Source of the DNA: Psoroptes ovis
Lineage: Eukaryota; Arthropoda; Arachnida; Sarcoptiformes; Psoroptidae
Direction: 5' to 3'
DNA: 64,000 nt
Assembly: GCA_002943765.1 (NCBI GenBank)
Contig: PQWQ01000010.1
Location: 622,501-686,500 of the forward strand
This document shows, piece after piece, positions 48,654-62,795 of this stretch; the first letter of the stretch is position 1; every line of letters begins with the position of its first letter. Below the pieces are notes generated by a model. The model saw only the letters and a program-made list of their open reading frames with translations, searched no databases and was not told where the DNA came from. Position numbers and translations under genes: made by a program.

Positions 48654-51509
48654 TAGAGAAGCATTAAAAGTAATGATTGTATCGATCGTCTCCATAAATA
48701 AATAAATGAATAAATGAATGCATGGCATTCAGTAATGAAGCATAATAATAATGATCAATAATTGTTTTTCAAGTGGAAAATTCAATTTTTGATCTGATTT
48801 TATTTCATTATTTTGTTTACAAAATTTAATTTTATTATTTTCATTAATTTCAATGTAGTAATTTTGAAAATTGTATTTTTCGTAGAAGTAATTTTGTTTA
48901 TTCATTTATTTCAATTATTTTAAACTTAATTTGAGACATGTTTTATTTGTTTATTCATTTTATTATTACAATATTTTCATTATTCATGTTCATTTCAAAC
49001 ATTTGAACTCGCTATGAACATGATTTTCATTGATTTCTGAATTTTTCTAAATGAATTTATTCAATTGAAAATTCATTGAAATTCATTGAGATTCAATTCT
49101 TGAATATTTCTTGCAACAATAAATCATTGACCATTGGTCAATGGAGATTATTTAAAAATTCTATGTTCAATGTCAATTCGAATAAGATATGATCAATCAA
49201 TCTCAGATATTTTTTTTTGATCGAATTTTCAGATAGATCAGAATCGATCTTAATCGTATCTAGAATCGTAAAAGAATATTCACGTAAAAGTCAGCGATCG
49301 GAAAATTATCCAAAATCAAACGAAAACGACGGCTAAATGTGATAAATTATTTTACGCTTAAATAATTTTTATTTGTTTCGTCTATCGTAGATAAACTTTA
49401 AAAATACTCTGAAAATATTGACAAATAGACAGCCGAAGCAATGTACAGCATTACTGCAAAGTATAACCCTCAGAATAATGCCAGAATACCAATCAATGTT
49501 TGTGTGTGTTATTCTGAAAGATTCGCCATGATTTCTTGAAGAATGAAGAAATTTACCATACATTTTCAATGAGAAAAATTTGTTTATTGTCACACATAAT
49601 TGAATGCGAATGTGAGAGACGTAACATAGATTTATCTATCAAATATTTTTGATACAAATATCATCGACAGATAAACACACATAATTCATCATTGAATTCT
49701 TCTTAAGAATTTCAAAGCAAAGAATCAATGATAATTCTTTTTGATATTTTCTATTCGATATATATTTGTTCGATTAGAAACAACAAGAAAAATTCTTGAA
49801 ATATTTCTATGAGAATTCCATCTCTTAGTCGAAGAATCCATTGATTCTTCATTGAATCTAAGGAATCCATGCATTCTTCTATGGATACATTGATTCTATG
49901 GATCCATTGATTCTTCTTCATTGAAGAAAGCTCAGAATAATTGATGTGTCATAATATTCTACGTCAGTGTCTATGTGTATGACTTTACTCAATTTTCGAT
50001 CGGAATTTCTCCCTGTATTCCGGAATTTCGCACATTTTCAACGCAGTATTCACTCAGTATTCACACATTGAATCCAAATTGATTGTCGTTTGTTTCGTTT
50101 GAATGGACTAAATATTCAATCATCGAATAGATTTTTGAAATTCGTTTGAATCAATCATTCATTGATCATCGATTTGATACTCATCGATTTGATATTTCAA
50201 GATATGCGTGCGTGGCTGTTACGTGCATCGATAAACATGAATCAATTGAATCAATATGATTCATTCAATTGATTCAATGATTCAATGATTGATGGATTTG
50301 AATTAACTTTTTTGACATTCAAGAAATTTGAAATTTTCGCAATTCGAAAGATTTTAAAGGTCAAATGTTTTCCATTCAAAAATTATTTGAATTCAATTTG
50401 TTTCTCGCTGACAATTTTCTGTCAAAAATTCAATGAAATTCAATGAAATTCCATTGAAAATTTCACTGAAATTAGCTCCGAATCAATGAAGCAATCTGTG
50501 AATTTAAAATCTGTTAATATTGAATCTGTAGCAAAATTCGTTGCATTTACGTTGCAATTACATTAAAATATATGAAACATTTATGAGCTCATTTATGAGC
50601 ATTTAACAATGACATTACATGCATTGACTAGCACGAACAACCCTTTCAGTATTTTCGATGTAATTTAATCGATTCATTTATGCCGAATGGCGGCCTTTGG
50701 GCGTATGGATAACGCATAGAGCCCAAAAATATGAATCGCTGAAATATGAATTGAAATGAAATGATAGATTAATGTTGAAAAATTCATTTTAAAATGAATT
50801 TAAATGAATATGAATGAATGAATTGACTTGATAAATTAGAAAATGAATTGACTTGGAAACATATATTCGAAAATACGCTGATAATACATGGTGATAACGT
50901 ATCCAAAAATATGTAAAATTATTTAAAATTTCTTTGAATATTGAACTGATTTCTTGTGAAATTTTTTCAAAAAATTAATGAACTTCAAAAGGCAAAGATA
51001 ACGTCGACTATTTTTGCCCAAGAATATTTCAAAAAATTGGAAAAATTCTTTGAAAAATTCGGGCCGAAATATTCTCCACGAAACAAAATATTTGACTTGA
51101 AATATCATCGGGAAAATCTTGAAATTCGGTAATTTTCGTTCGGGAAATATTCGAATATTCTTGATTCCATGCATTTAACATCAATCATTGATCGATTCTT
51201 CTTCGGTTTTACCAAGGAAAAAACGAAAATTATTCGGGTAATTTTGCTTTCCAATTCCTTCCTTTGTCTTTAAGACCTACGCCAAAGACAATAATCCTCG
51301 GGATCCTACGAAATCTTCCGAAGTCTTCGGGAATACTCGGAATCTTCAGCACCGATCGTCATATTGATTCGAATATATTTTGCTGTACTAATGCACGGGC
51401 ATAAACTATATGCCAACGTGAATACGTGAGCACGAATGAATGAATAATGGATAATGGATTACTTTTCTATATGGACAAATAATAATAATGAAAATCGAAA
51501 ATAATAATA

Positions 51510-51590
51510 TTCGATTGTCCCATAAGTTCTTGCCGTTTTTTTAAATGATTTTCTACGATGTAACCGGCAAGAACTTATGGGACAACCCAA
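51510..51590. mobile_element. mariner-type palindromic MITE, group A
   Basis: Left TTCGATTGTCCCATAAGTTC, right GAACTTATGGGACAACCCAA, 81 bp, TA on both flanks. Confidence 0.93.
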
Positions 51591-51826
51591 TATAATAAAA
51601 GATTTATTCAAATCATTTTTCAAAATTCCGAAATTTTGTATTTTGAAAAATTTATGATCAGAATATTCGATCAGTGTCTTCGATACTCGATATTTCAATC
51701 GAATAATTCTCTGTCTTTTGTTTGAATATTTCTTCGAAAAAAAACACCCGAAGACTCAAACACCCGTAGCCCTTGAATATACCCAAGAATTCATTCCCCA
51801 AAAAACAGTTTCAATGTATTTCAAAA

Positions 51827-51907
51827 TTAGGCTGTCCGAAAAGTTCATTCCGCTTTATCCGATAGAGTTGTTCATGAAAATTGGCCATAACTTTACGGAC
51901 AAGCTAA
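51827..51907. mobile_element. mariner-type palindromic MITE, group C (reverse), degraded
   Basis: Left TTAGGCTGTCCGAAAAGTTC, interior with GATAGAGTTG, right CTTTACGGACAAGCTAA. Several right-arm substitutions. Confidence 0.88.
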
Positions 51908-52078
51908 TATTTTATATATTTTTGAATTTTTCTTTTAAAAAAATTTCCATTGAAATTTAATCGATTTTCGGTTACGATTTTACTACACTGATGCTGATGC
52001 ATCCATTATTATTATGTATCGAGAAATATATTTCATAAAACATTTTCATGAAACATTTGAATAATATGCTTTATTTAT

Positions 52079-52159
52079 TTAGGTTGTCCGTAAAGTTTTT
52101 GCCGGTTTCATCGTAGGAAAATGATTGGAAAATCGGCAAGAACTTTTCGGACAACTTAA
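52079..52159. mobile_element. mariner-type palindromic MITE, group B
   Basis: Left TTAGGTTGTCCGTAAAGTTT, right GAACTTTTCGGACAACTTAA, 81 bp. It is the third copy within 650 bp, and each copy belongs to a different group. Confidence 0.92.
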
Positions 52160-52831
52160 TATATGATGAATCATGAAGAGAGCTAAGAGAAAATATTTAT
52201 ATTTTCTTTAATATTTCCTTACATAAATGTATCGTGAGTCTCAAGGGAATCATTCTGCGAGAGGAACCCTGGTAGATAAACACTGGGAGATGGTAATCGC
52301 GAGAAAATTGATGTTTAATTCGGTGCTGTTTAGTCCTTGTATGATTCAAAGCTATGATTATTTATTCGTTATTCAATCGTTTATTTATTTATGATTCGTT
52401 TTCTCCATTCAAAGTCTTCGATCTCTTTGAAATCTTTCAGTATGAATCGAAATATCTCGGTGTGTGTACCTCTGTAGAATCAAGGAAAGCCATAAACACA
52501 CACGTGATACATTCCTTCTCCAGAATTTTCAAAAATTTGAAAATTTCAAATATTTTAAATATTAGCCCGCGGTCCATTGGTTCAATATTAGTCCAAGTTT
52601 CTATGGGAAATCTTGGAATTATAATCCTTTAAATTCCCTCGATTAATCCACAATTCTTCAGCTGAATCCTTGGCTAATTTGATGTAAATTAGGTCATTTA
52701 TTTCTCGAAAGTCTAATACCTGCATTTCTTCATTGAATTACTGTTTTTAATAATTTGCAGGGTCTTTATGAGCTAATCGGCCCTTTGAATAAGCTCATTA
52801 TTTCAATTACAATTCATCCATTTTGAATTAT

Positions 52832-52918
52832 TTAAGCTGTCCGATAAGTTTTTTGCCGATTTTCTCATACGATTTCCTACGCTCGATATAATCGGCAAAA
52901 ACTTTTCGGACAACTTTT
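52832..52918. mobile_element. mariner-type palindromic MITE, group B, expanded loop
   Basis: Left TTAAGCTGTCCGATAAGTTT, right AAACTTTTCGGACAACTT. At 87 bp it is the longest copy; the loop carries small insertions (CATACGATTTCCTACGCTCG). Confidence 0.87.
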
Positions 52919-53476
52919 AATAAAAATTGAATACAACACGAAATAAAATTAATTGAATCAATACACGTGATTCACGTTTCCAAATGAATATTCCTTTTGA
53001 ACATTCGTTCCCAATCAGTTATGTGTTCAATATATGTCATTTCGAAAATTCGAAAGTCGAAATAATTATGAATTATCGAAACTTTTTTTTCCATTTTTTG
53101 AAAGGGGTCAACACAAAGCACAAATGGTCTATTGGTCCAATGGAATAAACGGAAAATGTCAAATTATTATCATTTCGAGCCAAAAATATGTATTCCGTAT
53201 GTTTCCGTTCCATATTCATTCATTCATTGTGATTGATTCACAATATGAATGAATGAATTTCTTCATAACCAAATATCTTTGTCTTCATAACCCAAAAATG
53301 TTTCGTGTTATGGACTATGGGATATTTTTTTTTTTCCAAATATGTGAAATTTCCAAATGAAATAATGCAAAAAACAAATACGAATAATGAAATGAATTGA
53401 ACGAAAGAAAAACTTTTCGTGTTCGAATGTAATTGATCATTGAATTCAAATGATGATGATAATAATTCAAATAATA

Positions 53477-53556
53477 TTAGATTGTCCGAAAAGTTCTGGC
53501 TGATTTTCATGAACAACTCTATTGAATAAGCGGAATGAACTTTTCGTACAGTCTAA
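53477..53556. mobile_element. mariner-type palindromic MITE, group C
   Basis: Left TTAGATTGTCCGAAAAGTTC, interior AACTCTATTGAATAAGC, right CTTTTCGTACAGTCTAA, 80 bp, TA on both flanks. Confidence 0.92.
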
Positions 53557-53774
53557 TACATCGAAACATGCAGAATATTCTCTTTCTGATATCGAATGTC
53601 GTTTAGTGTGATGATAATAATAATAATAATAAGAACGATGATAATAATGACAATACAATGAATTTGAAATGTTTGGAAAGGTCAGATGTTTTTTATTTAT
53701 TTATTTTTTCATTGGTTACTATTTGTTCGATGGTACGCTATTATTATTGGTTATTATTAATGTTATTATTATTA

Positions 53775-53854
53775 TTAGGTTGTACGGAAAGTTCATTCCG
53801 CTTAATCGATAGAGTTGCTCATGAAAATCAGCCAAAACTTTCCGGACAACCTAA
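53775..53854. mobile_element. mariner-type palindromic MITE, group C (reverse)
   Basis: Left TTAGGTTGTACGGAAAGTTC, interior CTTAATCGATAGAGTTGC, right CTTTCCGGACAACCTAA, 80 bp, TA on both flanks. It lies 218 bp from the previous copy in the opposite orientation. Confidence 0.93.
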
Positions 53855-55825
53855 TATTAATATTATTATCATAATTTATAATTTGTAAATATTTATATTT
53901 GAAAAAAATTATAATAATGAATAATCGTCGTTGTTGTAATTTGAATGTTTGTACTCATATTATCAATGATAACAATTAGTTCATGTGTGTTTAGTATCCA
54001 AATGGAACATCTAAAATGTGACAAGTGTGATAAATGAAATTTATATTTGTATTCATTCATTTTGTATATGTGTGTGCGTATGTAAACAATGAAAACAAAA
54101 TTTATCAATGAATTTGAATAAATGAATGGTGAATGAATAAAGTTTCAATTAAGATAATTAAAATTGATCGAAATCATTCAACATTTATTGATTTAGCAAA
54201 GTTTAGTTGGATATTCAATGACCAATAACCAATGCTTTGATAATGATCCACGATTGATCAGATTTTCGAAGGCCTTCAACCTCAGAAATTTGGTGCAAGG
54301 AACTCCGACAGGAAACACTGCAAACTTTTGATTCATCTATCTTCGATCTCATAAAGATTTTATCGTCGAAAATATTTTTATGATAAAAATGAAATTCTTT
54401 GGGCTAATTTCCGTTACGAAAGACATTTCAACAAGAGGGTACTAACCCTAGTGCTGATAGTAATCAAATATTCATGTATTTTGTAAGGGGCTGTCTATAC
54501 CAGAACACTCAACACAGCTCGCATATTCATATATAAATCAAAAATGATATTCATTCATTCATTCATTTATTTATTTGTCATAAATCTGATTATTTATTAT
54601 TATCGATTTCGTTTGATTATGCATCCAAAAAATTCTGTGTATACGGAATTACACTGCAGAATATTCTATGTTGAAAAATTGTGCATAACTGACAGATATT
54701 GAAGATAATAATGGCCAATATATCCCACACATCACCAAAAGTTTAAGTCATAAAAATGCAAATATTGAATGTGTGTGTGTAAGTCTATAGATAAGTGTGT
54801 GTATTTACACTTTACAAAATTTAAAAAATTTACATAAATAATCGATCAATAATTGTTTTCAAAACAATTCTTCGGTATTGTTTTGGTTCGAATGAAATTC
54901 TCGGGAAAAAATTCAAACAATAACTCTTTGAATACCATTATTTGTGAATTATTTTGAAATTTCTCATAGAAAACTCGAAACAATCGAAAAGAATTCTAAT
55001 ACTCTCCTCCGAATATTCTTGGAATATTCAATATTTGATTAGATATTCAATCAATTCACACAATTAATGTGGCCCAAAAACCATTTAAATCAAAGCCAAT
55101 TGTATCGAATTTCACATAGGAAAATATTGAGGCAAACACTGATTGATCAATTGATATCAGGGATTTTCTCGTTTAATTAATTAATTTGCGGGAAAACATT
55201 ATTGTTTTATGGCGGGAGAAAACCCTTTCAAAGAAAAAACAAACAATCAATTAATCAATGTGGAATGAATGAATGAATGAATACATAAATGGTTTTTGTT
55301 TAAATATGAAACCAAAACCAGCCAAAAATTGAACAAATTTCAAACAAAGCTCAAATTGACAGGTTTTTTCTTGAATTTCGATAAAATTAATTACATCAGC
55401 AAAATCATCGAGGAAAAACAATTAGAATTATTGTTAGACCTTTTCGAAACCCTTTGAAAACCCTTTGGAAACCTTTTTAAATGTTTTCGTAAGCCTTTTG
55501 CAAGGCCTTTGAAGGCCTTTGAAGACCCTATTGTTTGGAATTTTCAATTGAAACTTCCATTGAATTTTTCCCATTGAAATCAATTCAAAATGCATTCAAT
55601 ACAAATGCATTGCAGTGAAAACTGCTGATGTTAAACCTTTTTTGTTTCGTTTTGTTTTATTTGATTTTGATTTAATTTCATTTCATTGTGCTTTAATTCG
55701 CCTTTCGTTTCTCACCGCGAATCAGATTCGATTCCCCATAGAATCGTTTTTCGAGGGTTTAAGCTGCCAATAATAGATTTGAATGAAATAGATCCGATTG
55801 AAACAAATAGAATACATGTAAAATA

Positions 55826-55905
55826 TTAGGTTGTCCGAAAAGTTTTCGCCGATTTTTCAATGATTTTCTACGATATAACCGGCAATAACTTTTCGGACAA
55901 CCTAA
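55826..55905. mobile_element. mariner-type palindromic MITE, group B
   Basis: Left TTAGGTTGTCCGAAAAGTTT, right AACTTTTCGGACAACCTAA, 80 bp, TA at left. The loop ATTTTCTACGATATAACC is the group A/B core. Confidence 0.95.
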
Positions 55906-57265
55906 AATAGCATCAATATTGTTTTTGAAAAAATGATTTGAATTATTGAAAATTTCAAATAGTTTTCTCTATGGCTTCTCATAGAAATAATTCAAAAACT
56001 TGAAATTTCAATTTTAATTCATTAGAAGACCCATAGAATGATTAGCGGGATTAATAAAATCATTCCAAGTGAACATAAGCTTTTATTCTCTTCGAAAATA
56101 AAAATAATAATCCATTACAGCTTATGCAATGAATGAATCGTTCTCGTGGCCGCCTTAGATCACAGAATCGAGAAAAATTCAAATAAATTCTTTTAAATAC
56201 CCAAAGATGAAATGAAGAATGTGGCTGGGAGCCTTGAGAAATTTGAAAAATTAAAGAATTTTTCAAGAAATCTTGGAGAGAATTTCGTTAAAATTCCAAG
56301 AAATTCAAAGAAAATTCCCAAGAAAAATCCAAAGTATTTAAAATTTCATATCGATTTTCTTTTCATTTGCCAAGACAAATGTTGCTGCGATTCTTTTCGA
56401 TTTATTGTCGCTCTATCATTCGCTTAGCTGAAATACGATTCGTTATGATCATTTCAATTCATTTCATTTCAGTGTTGAATCTAAATAAATTCAATAAAAT
56501 TTGAGAAATGAAAAACTACCAGAAAGAAAATATTCTTTGAATTCAAGAATATTCTTTAAATGAATTTGAGATTTTAAGATTTCAAAATTTTGAATTTTCA
56601 AAATTTCAAATTTTTAAATTTTTGAATTCCCCACCAAAGAAAATGAATCAAAAAGCTGAAAAATGAGCGAATAACCCTAATATATGCGAACATTCGCAGA
56701 TTTTCACAAATATTCAAGAGAATCAGAAATTAAGAAGTGAGTAAAGTGAACGAAATATATGAATTCTTGCTTTCATTATCTTTGTACACATATATTCATT
56801 GAATTTCATTGATTTCTTTGACTTATCATTGCATTCAAATATATTTCAGTGCTGAAATATTCTGCCGTTGGAATATTCTTCTGTGCGGAATTATTCTTCT
56901 GTCGTTGATATAAATAAAATATTCTTCGTTTGAATAAATAATAAATAAATTCATAGAAATATATTCTCGCTATCAACACACTGAGAGTCAAAAATTTTGA
57001 GAAATAATCGATTTTTCTCATTTCATTTTCCCATTCTGAAAAATTCAAATTTCAGCAAATAAACAAGATAATAATAACCAGTGTGTGTGTGTGATGCAAA
57101 AATAGAGAAATTGATATGAGACACACACAAGGGGACATGTGAATTTACATATGAACAGAAAATGCACATATGAATGTGAATTTGGGACAATATTCGTTTT
57201 GAGCAACGGAAAAAAATGCAAAAAAATGAATTTTGAATTTTCAAAATTCTTCGATTCCGGATTCT

Positions 57266-57310
57266 GTTTCGCTGTGATTCTCTCTAGAATCTTAGCAATC
57301 ACAGCGAAAC
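57266..57310. repeat. 45-bp hairpin with perfect 14-bp stem
   Basis: GTTTCGCTGTGATT at 57266-57279 is complementary to AATCACAGCGAAAC at 57297-57310. The intervening CTCTCTAGAATCTTAGC can pair further in part. Not simple sequence. Confidence 0.7.
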
Positions 57311-58483
57311 ACTTACACATATCATAACTAAAATATTTCGTATATCATCGAAAATTGTGTAGTTGAAGTTGTATTTATTCATTTATTTATTCAATGAATT
57401 GATTTATTTATTGCTATGCGAATTCCATTATCAATTGAAATATTCTGTTATTCGAAGTGTTTATTGAATAATATTTGTGTACGTTTGTTTATTTGCATTC
57501 AAATCGATATAAATGCTTCAAGTATATTTTAAATTATGAGTATAAAAGACGGAGAAATTCTTGGAAATTTCGTGTTGAATTCCTTACGAATTCAATTACG
57601 AATATTCACACAGTAAACCTTGAAATTCTGTAATCAAAATAGAAATGAAATTACGGTGAATTTATTTCTATCGAATATTTTTTGTTGATTTCTTCAGGTT
57701 ACATTCCTTTGATTTGCCTTTGACTTTTCAAAGAATTTTCCTTGAAAAGCGATCTTATATTCATAAATAATATAAATGTTGAAATTTATATTTATGAAAA
57801 TACACAAACAAATTTATGAACATTTTCGCGTGTTTGTAAGTTTATTTTAATTCTGTTAAAATTCTGTTGAAATCAAATTTAAAAATTTCTAAATTCCAAT
57901 TCATTTTGTTTATTTTATATTTCATCATAATAATTCATATATTTTTTTAATATCAAATGTATTTGCTTGTTTGTTATTATTCAAATATTTATGAATATAA
58001 ATAAATAAATAAATAATAAACAAATCAACACATTTTGAATGTTTGCTGCTTTTGCTGCTAATTCTTTTGGGGTGAATTTCGCTTCAAATTCTCTTTGAAT
58101 TCCTGGTTGATTTTCTCTTTGATTTCAAAAGTTTTTCCTCAATTCATTTCAGAATCACAGAGCCACAGATTCAGATTCTCCACTTTCGAATTTATTCCTT
58201 TTGATTTGAATTTAAATTCAAATTTTAAAAAACGCAAAAATTCCAATATGGCAGAGAGAAACGAGAGAAATAAAATACCCAAAAGGTTAATACTTAGTAA
58301 TATATTATTAAGTAATACTTGGTAATACTCTTTCAAATCGAATGTTTGCTGTTTGCTTGCTGATAAGATTCATTCGTTCATTGCTTTGATTCATTGAATA
58401 AATATGCTCTCGAATGCTATTATAGTACACATACATATCACCGAATACATTGAATTTCTAAGACTCAAAAGGCTTTTAAAATA

Positions 58484-58563
58484 TTAGGTTGTCCTATAAA
58501 TTCTTGCCGATTATATCGTAGAAAATCATTGGAAAATTGGCAAGAACTTATGGGACAACCAAA
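58484..58563. mobile_element. mariner-type palindromic MITE, group A
   Basis: Left TTAGGTTGTCCTATAAATTC, right GAACTTATGGGACAACCAAA, 80 bp, TA on both flanks. Confidence 0.93.
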
Positions 58564-61500
58564 TATGACGAATCACATCAAATATTCGATTTTCATCATC
58601 ATCATCATCATTGCCATAGAAATTAATGTAAATTGAATTTTTTTTTCATTTTTTCAAATTTTTTCAAATTATAAATTTTGAAATTTTGATTGAATTCAAT
58701 GAATGAATTCACTTTGAATGAATTCATTCACTTTGATCGATTGATTGCTTATAACTTTGATTGATTGATTGATTGTAAAAAATCATATCATCATCAGAGC
58801 AAAATCCGAAAGTCAATTTGTTGAAAATTTCGAGTTTTTTTTTTTTTTTTGAAGAAAAAGTTTCAAGTCTTTGGCTGCCAAATTCTTATGGGACAATCGA
58901 CTGTGTGCTGCCGGGGGTTTTTTGAAGCACACACGCAACATTTGCACGGATGAATGCAGTGAATTTCCCTGAATTTTCTCCCTTTCTTCAAACCCTAACA
59001 CGGGTTTCGCTTATTACGTTCAAATAAACAGTTAAGATATGAAGAAGCAGAAAAAAATGGAAAAAGTTTCCAAGAAGAAATTCTTCGATTATTTACTTTG
59101 AATTTTTCCACTTTTATATTTTTTAGATTTGATTCAATTTGATTTGATCGAAAAGAGAAAAAACAATGTCTCTGAAGATTTGAACTAAAGTAACTGAATA
59201 TATGGAACTTCGATGGTTTATAGAAGGTTTATTTATATGTGAAAAGGTCGAATCTCAATTCTTTCTTTTTTTTATTTATTCTTTGGTTGTTGATGAACCG
59301 AACGAACACACTGAAATTCTTATATTAGCTTTGAAGTCTTGAAAATCTCGGAAATCTTTGAAATCTTTGAAATAATTCTCTGATATCGATGCATTTAGCC
59401 TGTCTCGTCTGTGAAAATTTCGAGAATTCTGTCGTATATTCGTATATTTTGCCAATATTCTGTGATATATTCCGTGTATTCAGTGATATACTTCGTATAT
59501 TACGTAATATATCCCCGAATATTCGCCGATATATTCGATGAAATCGATTAGTTTTACTTTGTTTTATTTATTTTTTTTATCGTATATCGGTAATTGAACC
59601 AATAGATTTTGGGCTAGATGAATGATTGAATGATGACGATGATGAATTTCGACAAAAGTTTTTTTTTTGTTTTTTTCAACGATAAAATTTCAAGTTTACT
59701 TTTAGTTCAAGTGTATGGCTTATACTGAGACTAATACTAATCAAAATAATAATAATTCAATCATCATCATTGAATCAATCAAAACAATGCACCAAAAAAC
59801 AAACCAATAAAATATCATAGAAAATGAGAAGAATTGAAAGAATTAAAGGGGATGAATGAATGAATGGAAAAAAGTTTGTCAATTCTTTTTCAATTTGTTT
59901 CGTTATTTATTTGTTTAAAGTGTTTGGCAAGTATATATGTACAAGGGTCTAGGCTTTATAAAATTTGATTTTGATATTCGAAAGGTCTGAATACTAATAA
60001 AGGACTTCAAATGTCAATAAGAGTGACAAATCCTTGGGATCTTCCAAGGCCTGGACCTGTTTGAAGGATTTGATTTTCGAAAAATTCTTTTTTTTCGGTG
60101 AGATATGAGAAATTAAATCACTGATTAAATCAATGAGGATTTGAAAATTTAAAATTCTTGAAATTTGAAATTTTCAAAAATTTCAAAATTTCAAAATTCA
60201 TTGATTTCAAATAGATAAATCAAGATTTCGATGAATCAAGATTTCAAATTCCTATGTCGATGACACATTTTGAAAAATTGAATTTGAAAATTGAAATCAT
60301 TGGACCATAGAGCCATAGAGCTTTGAATCTATTTGAACACAAAGTGTTTTTATCAATTTGTTTCAATTTGTATTTGCAATGTACTATGAACTAGAATTAG
60401 TCGAGAATTTCAAAATTTTCGAAATGACAAATTCTTTCAATTGTTTGTGTGTGTTTTTTGAATGAAAATCGTTGAACCATGAAAGAAATTCACGATTTCA
60501 ATTTCAAAGAATTTTTTCTCGCGCCCAGAGATAACGGATTAATCGTTGAAGACCCAAAGATCCAAGGATTAAGACTCGAAAGTTTTATTTAAAAAAAAGG
60601 GAGAGAAACCCTGTTTGAACCTCTCTTTAGGCCTATGAGAACCTTGGTTACCACCATCGGTAGGCCCTTGAAAACTTCGGTAACTTCGGGAAACCTTTGA
60701 AAACTTCAGGAAAACCTCGAAATACTTTGCTAAACTTTGAAGTACTCGGTGAAATACTTGAAAATAATTGAATATTAATTGAAAATATCTATGGAATTGA
60801 ATTGCTATGATACACACTAAAATAAATTCAATGAACATCTTCACTGTATATCATCTATTTTCATTTTGATATTTCTTAATCAAAAACTAATTAGATATCA
60901 AGTATTTTTCATTCAATATTCATTTGAAATTTATTATACATAATTCATATTCATATGAATGAATCATTCATATATATCTATGGAAACATATATAATCAAT
61001 GAATTTGTTATGAAAAATCACTTGAAAATTTCAAGGATATTCTTTGATTGAATCAAAGAATATTCATCGAATCAAAGAATATTCTTCAATAGATACGAGG
61101 TTTCAAGCCTTATCAAGTGCTTTTGCAATCAATTCTCGCTGAATTCAAAGCTTGAAATTGATTCAATTTTTTATTTTTAATTTTTAATGATTCCCAATCG
61201 ATTTTCCATTGAAATATTTTTCCAAATAATCGAAAACTTTCCCAATAAATTTCAGTAACCCTTTGACGCCATGTTGATATTATGGAAAATTTCCCAAAAA
61301 AAATTTCCAATTGATTAATTAATTAAATAATTTCGAAAAACTTCGGGTAATATTTTCTCAGATTAAAAATTACCAACAAAAATTCATGTCATTCATTACA
61401 CCGCCAATAATAAAACACACCGAATGTGGTCAAATTTATTACACCCTTGACCATTGAAATAGGGGAGAAATCGGTTGAAAATTTTCATTTTTCTGAGAAC

Positions 61501-61650
61501 CAAAAACAGCCAAAAATAACCTGAAATAGCCCGAAAATGGCCGAAAATTTGGCCTACTAATTAATGAATGTATTCGAGTAATTTACCCGTTAATATTCTC
61601 CACTGTTTATTGTGAATAATTTTGTAAACGAAAATTTATGAAAATTATTA

Positions 61651-61730
61651 TTAGGTTGTCCAATAAGTTTTTGCCGATTTTCTCTTTATTTCCTACGATA
61701 TAATCGGCAAGAACTTTCCGGACGACCTAA
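61651..61730. mobile_element. mariner-type palindromic MITE, group B
   Basis: Left TTAGGTTGTCCAATAAGTTT, right GAACTTTCCGGACGACCTAA, 80 bp, TA on both flanks. Confidence 0.93.
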
Positions 61731-62795
61731 TACTTTATTGCATTTTATATATATATGAATTATTCACACGAATTGAATCGTTTTCTCCATTTTCGCCATA
61801 GAATAAAATCCCAAAATTCAATTTATTCGAAATTGATTTAATAAATAAATGAATGAATGAATATTTGCATTAAATAGTGATGATGATACACATCATCATC
61901 ATCATAATCATCATTATTTGATTCAATTATTCCATATAATTTCAATTATTTTGATTCAATTATTTCAAATTATCACCATGAATTACACACCAAAATTGAA
62001 AAATATCAAAAGCAGAAGCGCTATCTTCATAGTCTCATAGTCATAGTCATTATTATTATTTGGATATTTTATTGTTTGAAAAATAAGTGTGAGAAAATGA
62101 TCTTAGAAATTCGAAAATTTGAAATTTCGGGGGCTTCTGAATGATTCAAGAATCATTTAAGAAATCATTCTTAAAGAATTGAATTGAATCGCATTGAATT
62201 AAACTAATTTCATTTCGTTTCATTTCATCAGATTCATTTCATTTCATTCTGTTTTCCTCATAGAAAATTCATTGATTTTGATTATTTCAAATTCAATTCA
62301 ATTCAACTTTGAAATTCATTTCTGGTGAATTTCACTCTGATTTTCACCATTCACAATCGATTCATTCCGCTGTGTTTAGTCGCTTGCTTTGCTTTACATT
62401 GTTTCGGCGATCTGTCAACACGTCAATTATCACATATGGTTGAAGACGATGATTTTCGGTGCATCTTGGTGATGATACACTAAGACGACATAAGAAAGGA
62501 GCGAGTTGAATGAAGACACATAGATAAGAATGCATGCAAACACTGAGTCTTAGACACTGATATGTGTCATATGAAGAGAAGAAAAAGTCTCAATTTTCAA
62601 AGGCTTCATTCATTCAATTATTATTCATTGATTCATTTAATTCATTTTAATTTATTCAAATGTTTGAATACAATTCAATTTCATTCATTCATCTGAATTT
62701 GAAAAAACCAAAATTTCCATTTTATCTTTGATATTTTCGGGAATTTCCAGAATTCTCAGAATTCCAAGAATTCCCCCAGAATTTCTTGGAATTCA

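Noticed and set aside
58861..58898. Possible degraded MITE half (AATTCTTATGGGACAATCGA)
   Set aside because: Only one arm-like word of about 15 bases, with no partner arm; could be chance or an old relic.
61037..61063. 27-bp palindrome ATATTCTTTGATT/AATCAAAGAATAT
   Set aside because: The same word recurs at 61070 and the area is built from AATATTC/GAATATT words, so it is probably local low complexity.
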